DNA from: Chlorokybus atmophyticus | Lineage: Eukaryota; Streptophyta; Chlorokybophyceae; Chlorokybales; Chlorokybaceae | DNA: 29,204 nt | Direction: 5' to 3' | NCBI GenBank assembly: GCA_009103225.1 | Contig: RHPI01001719.1 | Span: 1 to 29,204 of the forward strand | Shown here: positions 1 to 9,127 of the stretch, piece after piece | Numbering within the stretch: position 1 is the first letter of the stretch | Layout of the letters: each line of letters starts with the position of its first letter | Made by a program: the position numbers and the translations under genes | Notes under the pieces: model-generated | Seen by the model: only the letters and a program-made list of their open reading frames with translations | What the model was told of the DNA's origin: nothing | Databases searched by the model: none

Positions 1-304
1 AGTAGCACCCAGGTACCTACTTCAGGTTGCTTATAGTCCAGCTGCAGGCTGGGTTTATAGGCATCCATTCAGTGTACATAGCCTGTAGAACAGATGTGCA
101 TAAGTGTATACAGTAATATATTGCCATCACACATGCAGTCGCATGCACACTCGCGCAGTGCACATAGTTGTCTGCAAGGCGCAGTTATCCGAACTGGTCT
201 ATGATGCAGACACACGCACTTCACAAACACGTGAATGCAAGTGCAAACACACTCACTTGCTGCCTGCTGTCCTGGCTTCCAATACATGCGATGTTGGTTG
301 AATT

Positions 305-3300
305 TCATTCGCCGTCCATCACTTCTACTTCTCTCAGTCCAAGCGCAGCTGCTTCTGCTGCTCCCTTGCCTTGGCCAGTCGAGCTTTGTTTTGGCTGAGA
401 AAGGGTCCTCCACCTGGTCGCTCGCAGCTGTGTTAACCACCCAGACGCCTAGCCTCCTCCCCCCTGCCTTCTTCAGGTAGTCGACTACCATATGACCGTC
501 GGACCGCACCTCTTTGACCACAACAACCCAAGGGGGTGGGTCAGCAGGATCTTCATCTGGGGGCTCATGCGGAAGTTTGAAGTCGAAAATGGACTTGCTG
601 TTGTGCCGCATCTCCAGGACATCGCCCTTTTCTGGCCACACCAGCAAGGGGATGTCGGCTGCAGTGACTCTCAACTCTGTGCTGTCATAGTCGTACGCCA
701 ATTGATGATTTGCTACATCACGGTTGAGCAACACCCAGAGCTTGCGTTGCAACTGGTCTCCACCGATGAGCGTAAACTCATCTGCCAAACGCCCAATGCA
801 CTGTGCACCAGTGTCTCTGTCAATCAGGTCATTGCCCATGGCATCACGCTTCTTGGTATAAGGCCGCACTTGCACATGGATAGTGGATTTCCGCCAATTG
901 AACAGGTAGATCTCATCCACCCGGCATGGTGCGACAGTTGGGTCCGCCATCTTCACGTTATCAACGCCTCTGCGTCTGCAAATACCAAAGGCTTTACTCA
1001 CTCACTTTGTATCAAGAGATCACAGTAGACAGTGCCTATGAGACTCTAGTAGACACTGCCTATGAGACACCTGACAGTGCCTATGAGACTTTCGGGCAGA
1101 GCAATAGAATGCGTAATTCGTAGACACTGGACAGTGCCTATGAGACTTTCGGTTAGAGCAATAGATTACATAATTCGTAGACACTGGACAGTGCCTATAA
1201 GACTTTAGGTCAGAGCAATAGATTGCAAAATTCGTAGACTATATCACACCTGTAGATGACCCCGTTACGCAGATACGCGCGGAACTTGCGTATGCCTCCG
1301 GGCAAGTTGCCAGTGATGTTCTCAACGCGCTTGATTTCCAAGGCCAAGGGTCCCTGAAGAGGGACAGGCTTCCTGGTGCTGCCAATAAGGATGCCCTTTT
1401 CTCTGATCAGTCGCGCATGCTCCAAGTCTGGGAATTTCTCAGCGAGGGTCCAGAGCTCCATGGCGTGCTTTTGAGTGCGCACTTCGTAATGACAGTCACT
1501 ACATGCTCCACTCAGAGGCTGGTAAACCTGCTGAGAGTGCGCCATTATATCATTAGCTCGGTGGCACAACAGCTTTCCAGTCCTCTGATCTTCTCGCATG
1601 ACGTTGAGCGTCCTCAGAAACCATCTCCTTAGTGTACGCCGCATGTAGCTGATCTCAAACTGCTTCCCATTGGTGAAGGTGTTGACATAGTTGGACACAG
1701 TGCGCTCTTGCACAAAACACCAGTACACATCATGACTCCCGTGCCAGATGATGTCCTCCAGAATGTGACCGGCACCGGCCACATGCTCGTTGGGCCTTTT
1801 GTTGGTGCCAAACAGGTCCTCCGAGTAGACCCTCCAATATTTCAAAAGAGCGTCAGCAAGTTCCAACAGCTCCGCAGTCCAGCCATGTAGGCGAGAGTTG
1901 TGGAAGAAGATGCGGATGAGCAAGTGAAGCGCAAAGCTGACGTCTCTGGTTGCTTCGTCTACCAGATCGGACACAGCGTATGGCACAGCATACTGCACGA
2001 ACATCTGCAAGTCCTGGGCCTTGAACCAAGCCAGGTGCTTGCTGATGCCTCTTGGGAAACGTTTGCTCTTCAAGTCCATGGGGCGTGATATGCGCATCTG
2101 AGACAGCCTGCGCTCCACCTTGGCAATGTCTTCGACATGCTTTGAACTGTCTGCACCCAGCGTACTGTGCACGAAACTTTTGCAAAGCCCCTCCAGCAAC
2201 AGGTGCATCGTGTCATAGACCAAGTCACGGCAAGGGTTAAACTCATACAGATGCCACAGCCGCCAGAGTGGAGATTTCCCTGTGATGCCGCACTCCATTG
2301 ATTTTTCTTTCCGGTTTTGGCCAACGAGTGAGTCCACCATGCACGCGTTGTCGAACGCATCCTTTGCTGCTCTCTCTGCTGGGGGATGGCGGCAGTAATA
2401 GCGATTGTCACCATAAAAATGGTCTGTACGTGTCCTCGTAGTATCTTCACCCTGCTCAGCACGCCGGGGCACTTGGTGCTGAGTGGCTTTGAGGAGACAA
2501 CGCCGGCAGGGGACGAGGCCTCCATTCTTAAACTGGCCTATCTCACATTGCGCTGGCTGGTCACCCGTCCATGCCCACAGCACTACCCGCAGCGTTATCT
2601 CTTGACCTGCAATGAAGTCAACATCAGTATCTCACAACCAGTCTGATAGAGACTGTAATAGGCCGCACTGGGCAGTGCAGCCTATGACAGTCTCATAGAC
2701 CGCAAGAAGGCAGATATGCTATAACCAAGTCGCAGCCACTGAACAGTGCCTATGAGACTTTAGCATACACAAAAATGGACTGCATAAGTTGTAGACTCTG
2801 GACAGTGCCTATGAGACTTGGGGTGATATAGGTGACAAAACATGTTATAACCCAGTCATTACCTGGTCGTCGATCAAGCACGCGGCTGTCGACATGATTG
2901 GAATCGAGGCCATAACGAACAGTGAAGCCGTTCAAGTAGAGGTTCTCCAGGTCACGCACCAGTGGTTCCAGAAAGGGCTCCAGACTGTCCACACCGTTTG
3001 GGAGCTGATCAGTGGGAACAAAGAGCAAAGGCATGACGGAAGACTCTTGTGAGGAAATGCGCTTCCCGCCATTGAGCACAGAGGCACTGACAACGGTGCA
3101 GCTGTGCTTCACAGTGGTTGTTGAGCTGAAGCCGTCGGCGTGGATTAGCAGGGCTATGTTGCGAGGGTCGCCAAGAGCTTGCTGTACCATCTGATGGTTG
3201 GTTTTGTGGCACCCTGAGCATTTAAATGTCACGTGATCGCCTGCGTTGTGATGCTCCAGATCGACATCCGGGATGTGGTGGCAGAATGCGCAGGACACAG

Positions 3301-4992
3301 GCAGCTTGATTTTGTGGCAAGGGTCCCAGAAGCTGCAGTGATGCTGCTTCTTCGCACCATGCCAGTACTCAGTGTTTGCAGCAGGTACTTGTTCCACAGG
3401 GACGTGCAACCACTCATCTTTGTGGCGCCATTCCTCCAGATAGTCGTGAGCGATTGAAGGGACAGCTAACTTGGCGCTGAGCCAGGCACCTATACGATTG
3501 TACAAGAAGTCGCAACATTCTTTGCGAACCCTGCCGCATCCCCCTCCGCACGGTGTGTTGCGAAGGCGATCAATCATTTTTTGCTTGGTCTCGCTCGTGT
3601 CCGAGTCTTCGTCATCTTCATTGAGTGTGGGATAAGGTGCATCAAACAAGTACTTGCATGTGGGACAGACGGTCAGGCGCTGAGGAACAGGCATGCCGAG
3701 CGCGGCCAACAGTTTATCCACGGCGGCAATGTCTGTCGGCAGCTCATCCGCGACAGGGCTGTGCGATATTGTGTCGCCTATGAGGCTGGCGATGTCATCC
3801 CGCAACTGCTCCTGTTCAAAAGGAACCTCCAAGGCCAGCTTGACCACAGAATTTATCTGGCCAAAGATGAGCTTCATAATCTCGTTGACGAGAGCAACCT
3901 GGACACCAGAATCTTCCAGGGCTGTCACAATCTTTAGGTAGATATCCAGCCACTTCTTCGTAGCAGACTCCGATGGTGGTTGGCTGGGCTCGAGAGGTTG
4001 ACTATGGGGAATAGGTGGTGCCCACCTGCTTGCGGCAACTGCCAGGTCAAGTGCACGGTGCGCCCTTGCAACTGCTTCGTCCACCATCTATGATGACAGA
4101 TCTTGGTTAGCACGCCAGCGATCAACACCAATCCACATCACCACGCTATCAAGAATCACAAGCAAGACACACGCGTGCATGGCTGTGTCATAGACCAGAC
4201 TGGCACTGTCCAGTGCCTATAAGTCCTTAGGTCTCAGCAAAGGAATGCATAAGTCGTAAACACTGGACAGTGCCTATGAGACTTTAGGTTAGAGCAATGG
4301 AGTGCATGACTCGTAGACACTGGGCAGTGCCTATGAGACTTTCGGTCAGAGCAATAGATTGCATAACTCATAGACCGCACTGCTTACCATGCCGCGGCAT
4401 CCACTGGAACTGCAGTTGCAGATAACTTGACGATTCTGCTGCTGCTGCTGCTGCTGCTGCTGGCTCTCCACATGATCAGATGACTCGTCGGCGAATGAGC
4501 CACCTCCAGCTTCAGCAGCCGGTGACAGAGGGGAATGCGAAGTGGATGGCTGGCCAGCGGTTGCAGGGGGGTGAGCAGCAGGCTGAGTTGCTGAAGCTGG
4601 CCTGCAGGGAGTCATATTAGGCGCTTAACAACTGCTGTCAAGAAATCTGTGCTGGCTGTGTCGCAATGAGGCTTGAAAGCTAGCTAGTGGGGGCAAGGAT
4701 GTTACCTGAGTGAGGGGTCTGCCTGCCCATCCACCTCCATGGGGGACGCGTTGTCACCAGCGAGGCCGCTATCAGCCAAAAGTTGGGACACCTCAGCTTC
4801 TCTGCGGGCAAGAGCTTGCTCTCTTTGACTCAACTCCAAGTCCTTCTGACGTAGGAGACCTTGCGTTGCGTTGACAACCAACTTGAAACGCTGCTTCCGC
4901 TTGCGCAAAGCTGCAAGATTGACTGCAGGTAGCTTGAGTCCGATAGACTGGTGGAGTCTTTCAGCAATATCAGCTGCTTTTCGGTCCGCCAT
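305..4992 (-). CDS. Tnp2/Transposase_21-like CACTA transposase, six exons
   Basis: Proposed exons in coding order: 4992-4706, 4601-4388, 4087-2863, 2606-1250, 975-510 and 427-305. They join in frame with GT..AG introns to give 1223 residues. Residues 1-95 include a charged heptad-like helix (LRQKDLELSQREQALARREA), probably a coiled coil. Exon 2 is Pro/Ser/Gln-rich with nine Gln and a CNCSSSGCRG motif. Exon 3 carries Cys/His clusters (CPTC near 308, CHHIPDVDLEHH, KCSGCHKTNHQ). The catalytic-type core follows: HADGF with Asp 485, then LRVVLWAWTGDQPAQ with Asp 591, then GGLVPCRRC and LVYDTMHLLLEGL. This order matches the Tnp2 family of CACTA transposases, which cut and paste DNA with a DDE-type RNase H fold. 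The third acidic residue was not assigned. Start: 4992 is the first in-frame ATG. The C-terminus is the weak point, because the frame also stays open unspliced to base 69, and a third frame gives a Lys/Arg/Gln-rich tail ending at 334. Confidence 0.82.
976..1249 (-). repeat. 57-bp minisatellite filling intron 4 of the transposase gene
   Basis: The core CAGTGCCTATGAGAC (plus strand) or a close variant recurs at 1030, 1075, 1132 and 1189, the last intervals being exactly 57 bp. Each full unit reads CACTGGACAGTGCCTATGAG, then ACTTTmGGkyAGAGCAATAG, then ATTGCATAATTCGTAGA. CACTG-GA-CAGTG forms a small inverted repeat in each unit. The array runs almost to the 5' splice site (1249) and is truncated toward the 3' splice site (976). 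The same unit occurs in introns 2 and 3. Confidence 0.9.
2607..2862 (-). repeat. Two 57-bp-type units plus a 60-nt inverted repeat in transposase intron 3
   Basis: Diverged copies of the minisatellite core lie at 2744 and 2803, 59 bp apart. Bases 2641-2700 form an almost complete inverted repeat: about 28-30 nt from GTCTGATAGAG to GCCGCACTG pair with GCAGCCTATGACAG to TCATAGAC around a 3-nt centre, with a few mismatches. The outer ends of this hairpin resemble the GCCTATGAGAC core of the tandem unit, so it could come from two units placed head-to-head. The intron joins ..CCAG to GTCAAG.. and has CAGGT on both sides. Confidence 0.8.
4089..4387 (-). repeat. 57-bp minisatellite in transposase intron 2
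   Basis: Three units have their cores at 4211, 4268 and 4325, exactly 57 bp apart, with the same sequence family as in introns 3 and 4. The array begins about 10 nt inside the 5' splice site (4387). About 110 nt of unrelated sequence separates it from the 3' splice site (4088). The junctions carry a direct ATGGT repeat: gcATGGTaagc at the donor side and agATGGTgg at the acceptor side. Confidence 0.88.
4433..4462 (-). repeat. CAG/CTG microsatellite coding nine glutamines
   Basis: An uninterrupted CTG run on the plus strand reads as CAG in transposase exon 2 and encodes a Gln9 tract just before the CNCSSSGCRG motif. Length changes in steps of three would keep the frame. Confidence 0.9.
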
Positions 4993-5079
4993 GCTGGGTG
5001 CATGCGTAGTACCCACGAAACCAGCTGTTCCAAAGGTTTTCGCCACCGCCGCCGCCGCCGAGACTGCAGCGCAAGCCCA

Positions 5080-5087
5080 AAACCCTA
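5080..5087 (+). promoter_or_regulatory. Telo-box-like AAACCCTA upstream of the transposase start
   Basis: AAACCCTA lies 88-95 bp upstream of the transposase ATG (4992) and reads TAGGGTTT in the sense of the gene. A (GCC)n stretch lies between it and the start (5041-5060). In plants the telo-box marks promoters of translation and growth genes. Its activity here is inference. Confidence 0.45.
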
Positions 5088-5289
5088 GCAAATGGACAGG
5101 GGACCATGCATGCCCAGTGCCTGCTACTCGTTTAGCATTGGCGCACGTGACCTTGGGAGCAACGGACCAGGTGAGATGTGTCGTATGCTTCCGACGTCAT
5201 TTTTCACTGTTGGTTATCATAATATATCAATGATCCAAAAGAGCTGTTGAGTTGTTGAGTGCTGTTTCGGTTTCGGAACCATGCATGGT

Positions 5290-5625
5290 CTATGAGGGCC
5301 GCTTGCAACCGTACCAGTGCAGCTTGGTCCCGCTTGTGAGGACATGATTGGTCCGTACAGTACATGCGTTCTGTGCCAGTGCTGCCCTGGCTCATAGGCC
5401 GCAGGGCATGCGACCAGCCTTGGTCCTACTGCTCAGGCCGCGTGCTGACCAGTGCTGTACCGGTCTACAAGCCGCGGGACACGCCACCAGCCCTGGTCCG
5501 GTCATTCGGACCATATCGGCGGGCTCCGGGGCCGGACCACCGGTGGTCCGATCATGCCGGACCAGTCGCGGCACTGGTACGCTACAACGTACCAGACGTG
5601 GTCTACGGGCTGCGTACGACTGGTC
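5290..5625. repeat. Subterminal-type field of short GGTCC/ACCAG motifs
   Basis: This GC-rich stretch is packed with variants of GGTCCG or CGGACC and ACCAG(T)GC in both orientations, for example near 5326, 5348, 5411-5426, 5448, 5485-5505 and 5507. Bases 5533-5550 are a perfect 18-bp palindrome (CGGACCACCGGTGGTCCG), and a further GGACCAGTCGCGGCACTGG follows. Composition changes abruptly after about 5640. Such arrays next to the ends of CACTA elements serve as binding sites for element proteins; that role is inferred here. Confidence 0.6.
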
Positions 5626-5650
5626 CGCGCGTAAAAAGCCCTGTGTATGT

Positions 5651-6723
5651 AAGTGCACAAGTCTACAAATGCTACCAAGCAGGTAAATAAGTGTTAGCGC
5701 CGCGCGCAAGTATGGCAATTCGTGTTTAATCTTGGTAATACCAAGCAAGTTGGTGACTTCATTATACGGGGTGCATGTGAAGCATACCAAGCAACGACTG
5801 CTGACATACCGTGTTACTCGTATATCAGCCCCCCTATTACAAACCCCCTTGGCAAAACAGGGTGGGGGGCTTGTGTAAATACTCTTAAGCCCCGCTGGCT
5901 GGTTACACGCCCCCCACATAACTCAATGGGGGCTATTGTTCCCCGTGAGTCAAGCTTACACGCGTACTACCGAGTTACGCTATTGTGTGAGAGATTTCGC
6001 GCGCGTCATGTGTTGGGCTACACTTAACGCGGGCGATTGACACATTTGATATGATGAAAATTACTAGTACAGCAACATCGTCATACAAAGCTACGCAATG
6101 TCTGCCATGCCTATCAGATGTAATAGTGTAACTCGCGCCGAATAAAAGCCCCCATGGTGCAATACAAGCCCCCCCCCCTCTACTGCAATTGGGGGGGTAG
6201 ACTGGGGATATTTGCTGCAGAACTCTAGTTGGTGTTTATTGAGTGTTTTATCGGATGTCTACCTTTTTATATGTTAAATAACCGTGTAAAAGTATTTATG
6301 TCTAAAATCTAGATTTTAACTGAATATCTATACAAAATAGAAAAATGGCTAACTATGTTTAGTTAATCTCACATTTTCAAGTGTCTAACTGCCTCTATTT
6401 TAATTTTATATCTACTTACCGAAAAGTACTAGATAAGGGGGGGAGGCAGGCAGCCCAACGATGCAAGTATTAAGTGACCAAAGAACGTATTGCCGACTAG
6501 CTGGTCTGATATATCTGATAAATCTCGGCTTTCCCCAATTAAAACGGTTTGCCTGCATGATAGATAGGTGAACTTGTATATATTTGCATTTCTCTATATA
6601 GGTATCACTTTATGAATGCATTGCTGCCGGCCGCATGCGGATACTGTGTTGGAATACCCCCGCATAATTGTTAGGTCAACATTCTTAAAAAGATAACTTT
6701 TAAGAAAATCGAAGAATTGGGTA
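5651..6723. other. Gene-free AT-rich segment with clustered G and C runs
   Basis: No protein gene is recognised. Runs of five or more C or G recur near 5827, 5843, 5861, 5910, 5926, 6147, 6170, 6190, 6436 and 6654, many as AAGCCCCC or GGGGGGCTT in opposite orientations that could pair. The DNA between them is AT-rich and full of stops. This composition is unlike the coding neighbourhood and continues past the tRNA gene to about 7450. An organelle-derived insertion is a reasonable inference. Confidence 0.5.
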
Positions 6724-6797
6724 GGGCCTATAACTCAGTTGGTTAGAGTATACGCCTGATAAGCGTATTGTCAGTAGTTCAAATCTACTTAGGCCCA
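6724..6797 (+). tRNA. trnI(gau): tRNA-Ile(GAU), organelle type
   Basis: A complete 74-nt cloverleaf. The acceptor stem GGGCCTA (6724-6730) pairs fully with TAGGCCC (6790-6796), and the discriminator base is A. The D stem is ACTC/GAGT with loop AGTTGGTTA. The anticodon stem is TACGC/GCGTA with loop CTGATAA, giving anticodon GAT at 6758-6760. The variable loop has 5 nt. The T stem is AGTAG/CTACT with loop TTCAAAT. The internal B box has TTCAAAT rather than the nuclear TTCGA, no CCA is encoded and there is no intron. These features fit a mitochondrial (less likely plastid) tRNA copied into nuclear DNA. A misassembled organelle read is the alternative. Confidence 0.9.
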
Positions 6798-7024
6798 AAA
6801 TTATTATAAGATAGAATATATTGAAAAAAAGAATTTGCAATAGCAGGCTCCAGGTAATCACCAGATTATAGAGTTAGATTACGCTCTATCGCAGATCAGC
6901 AGATCCAGCAACATTCAGTACTGATTTGCGCGATACCTAGCTAACCCTGTATGCATGCAGTACAGTTACAGTGCAGACTTCAAAGAAAGAAGCAAAAGAA
7001 GCATCGGATTACCGAATACGGCAT

Positions 7025-7304
7025 TGTATCCAGGTAATCGCTTAGATTACCGATTAGATCTCTTTTAATGGTAATCGCTTAGATCTTCTAGATTTTCCCG
7101 CAATGGGGGGCGAAGATATTACCCCCCGAATTGATTAGTTGCGCTCCAAATCGATCAGATTTCTCATAATGCAGCAATCAAGTTCTCATTTTGCAAATCA
7201 GGCTGCCTGCAGCGCCGATCGATAGATTACCCCCCCCCTCTAGCAGCGGTGTACCGATTGCAGATTTGGCTAGAGCAGCTACGCTAATCGATTACCTGGA
7301 TGCA
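7025..7304. repeat. Inverted repeat pair TGyATCCAGGTAATCGmTTAG
   Basis: The left arm at about 7025-7045 and the right arm at about 7284-7304 match in inverted orientation at roughly 18 of 20 positions, spaced about 240 bp apart. The pair could be the ends of a small MITE-like element or an organelle-type palindromic repeat family. No target duplication was identified. Confidence 0.45.
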
Positions 7305-7659
7305 GGCTTTGCGCTAATGCATTAAGTAATTTAATTAAGTAATTTAATAGCTTAACCAATAGTTGGTAGATTCCACCTCAATTTATGATTCTAATTGGGG
7401 TATTCCAATTGATGAATTNGATTCTTGCTGACTTTCGCTAAAGCTGCGTTGCAATTCACAATTCAAGTGCATACAACCCAAGCGGGCACCTGAAACTAGT
7501 GCACCATGTATCAGAAACAACAAAGCCATGCGCTTAAGCCGCTCTTGACCGTGATAGCTCACTTCTCAATGTTATGATTTGAAACAACGCAACACCTGCA
7601 ACCGAGCGAATAGCCTGCAAACTACTGTACAAACACAGTTGTGATGTTGCGCGCATATG

Positions 7660-7664
7660 TTACA
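7660..7664 (-). terminator. Candidate UGUAA poly(A) signal of PIG-P
   Basis: TGTAA on the minus strand lies 28 nt after the PIG-P stop codon. UGUAA is the usual chlorophyte polyadenylation signal. A five-base motif occurs often by chance, so this is only suggestive. Confidence 0.35.
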
Positions 7665-7691
7665 CTCCTACTTGCATACCCTGCTATATCT

Positions 7692-9127
7692 TCACCTTGA
7701 AGCATAGAGTAGCTGGTTGACAATTGTGATGGGAATGTCAGATATGTGTGGAATGGATTCACCATTGCCCGCTGAAGGCCTCAACGACTGTTCATCTGTT
7801 CATACCACAGTGCATTAGCTCAACCAGATATTAGAATCAACCACCGCACCATGTCATGTCACAGTCAAAGCAAGTTGCATTACCATGAAGGGTGTAGAGC
7901 GACTCTGGCGGGGGTGTTGACATCATGTTCAGGCTGTGGTAGATGATGACCGTGAAGACAAAGCACACCAACACATACGCCGGCACTGCCACGGCCCAGT
8001 ACCTTCGGATATTTACTTCTGTTTACAACATGCCACCACATAGAAGAGAAACAAACAAAAAGCAAAGTAGCAGGCCAAGTGCAATGTGAAACTAGTGCTG
8101 CGCCAGCGCAGGCCGGGTTGCAAGTAGCACACCATCAGCACATACAGTCTTTGTTCATGCCTGCATGCACGCGATTACTTGTGCGCGTTTGTGTGTACCT
8201 GGGCAAGTGCACACCATGCAATGCACGCTATGCACACCATTGGGACTTGTCATGACGACCACTGCTTACCATATCACAGAGGTGACCGCGTTGTTGTTGT
8301 CACTCGCAATCTGTTTGTATTGTACGGAACTGATCCGCCAATGGTTTTGAAGTACATGCATAGCTTAATTGCTTGCGTACATGTTGAATATCACGATGAA
8401 GTGTGCAAATGCGCAAGCTGCACGCGACTGTGGTTAGATGCAACTTACTTAGAAGGGTAATAAGTTATGCCCATGGCGCGAAGAGCGCCCTCTGGAAGAT
8501 AGGCCCATGCCACAAACAGCACTGCCAAAGAACCACCGCAAAGTGAGTCAGCATCCAGGCAACGCCACATGCATTGAACACATCTGTATTTGACTCCGGT
8601 TCATTGAGCACTTGTGTACTTGACTTAACGCAAGCGACGCAACAAATGCATGCATCTGGTATGGTACACAAATTGGACGCTAGAACAGCTACAAAGTCAC
8701 ATGCACACATGCATGGTTGCGTGGCACCAGCACCAAGCTTATCTGCGTGTTGTTCGTAATAATCAATGTCTCAACTGTGCATGCAGATCATCATACAGAG
8801 CATCCGGGCGGACTTTAATTCGCAAGCTGCAACACTTTCTTGTTCTATTGGCTCGCCTCAACAACCTCATTCGTAGCCTAATGTACCAAAGCTGACACAT
8901 CCAAGGGAGCCATGATGGCTGCTTCAGGAATGCAGTGGAACCACTACTGTTTTCCACCCACCCCATGGCCTAATCTGCATACCGTAAGCGACGACGGTGG
9001 TGATGGACCCAACGAAGCCGTAAGCCTCAGCAGGCTTGGCGCCCCGGCTAACGCCACCACCCTGGCCGGCCACAGGAGCACCACCCCTCGCCGCCTCCTC
9101 CGCCTCCACCACCGCCGCCTGAGGCAT
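7692..9127 (-). CDS. PIGP: PIG-P, GPI-GlcNAc transferase subunit P, four exons
   Basis: Exons in coding order are 9127-8983, 8521-8449, 8002-7884 and 7795-7692. All joins keep frame with GT..AG introns and give 146 residues, within the usual 130-160 for the family. PIG-P is a small ER membrane subunit of the complex that transfers GlcNAc from UDP-GlcNAc to phosphatidylinositol, the first step of GPI-anchor synthesis. Residues 1-33 are a variable Ala/Gly-rich lead. YGFVGSITTVVAYVLFVAWA (36-55) is membrane segment 1 with the family signature. PEGALRAMGITYYPSKYWA follows (58-76), then segment 2 (about 77-97). After PPPESLYTLHDE comes the conserved end HISDIPITIVNQLLYASR. Start: the ATG at 9127 is the first in frame. 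The gene is divergent from the GDP-fucose transporter gene, with 839 bp between the start codons. No single open frame shows this gene; it emerges only after splicing. Confidence 0.92.

Larger units (their letters stand above)
1..5650 (-). mobile_element. CACTA/Tnp2-type DNA transposon (one end outside the window)
   Basis: The body of the element is the six-exon transposase gene at 305-4992 on the minus strand. A dense field of short direct and inverted motifs (about 5290-5625) lies on its 5' side, the position where CACTA elements carry the subterminal repeats bound by their own proteins. I found no convincing terminal inverted repeat or 3-bp target duplication. The right limit is therefore only where the repeat field stops, and the left end is probably before base 1. 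The transposase frame is open throughout under the splicing proposed here, so the element may be autonomous. The superfamily assignment rests on protein motifs; the limits are inference. Confidence 0.65.
6798..7691. other. AT-rich gene-free segment with repeated CCAGGTAATC motifs
   Basis: No protein gene is seen. The motif TATCCAGGTAATCG occurs at 7028-7040, with an inverted copy at 7288-7302 (CGATTACCTGGAT) and a partial copy at about 6850 (CTCCAGGTAATCACC). Further GATTACC/GGTAATC fragments lie between. A GGGGGG/CCCCCC pair at 7106-7127 can form a hairpin. Base 7419 is an undetermined N. From about 7450 the composition returns toward that of the gene neighbourhood, and the 3' flank of PIG-P begins. 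Confidence 0.5.

Noticed and set aside
69-304. Continuation of the transposase frame to base 69
   Set aside because: The frame stays open, but the translated stretch is Cys/His-rich noise from TG/CA-rich DNA with no family character. An intron at 428-509 gives a compact ending at 305.
1025-1246. The 57-bp direct repeats as a CRISPR-like array
   Set aside because: The units are tandem without unique spacers, lie inside spliceosomal introns and sit in a eukaryotic genome.
6724-6797. tRNA-Ile as an ordinary nuclear tRNA gene
   Set aside because: The T loop TTCAAAT departs from the nuclear B-box consensus and the setting is organelle-like. Nuclear isoleucine tRNAs normally use AAU or UAU anticodons.
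8465-8895. Overlapping small open frames of 60-90 codons on both strands between PIG-P exons
   Set aside because: They overlap PIG-P introns and exon 2 in other frames and lack any recognisable feature.
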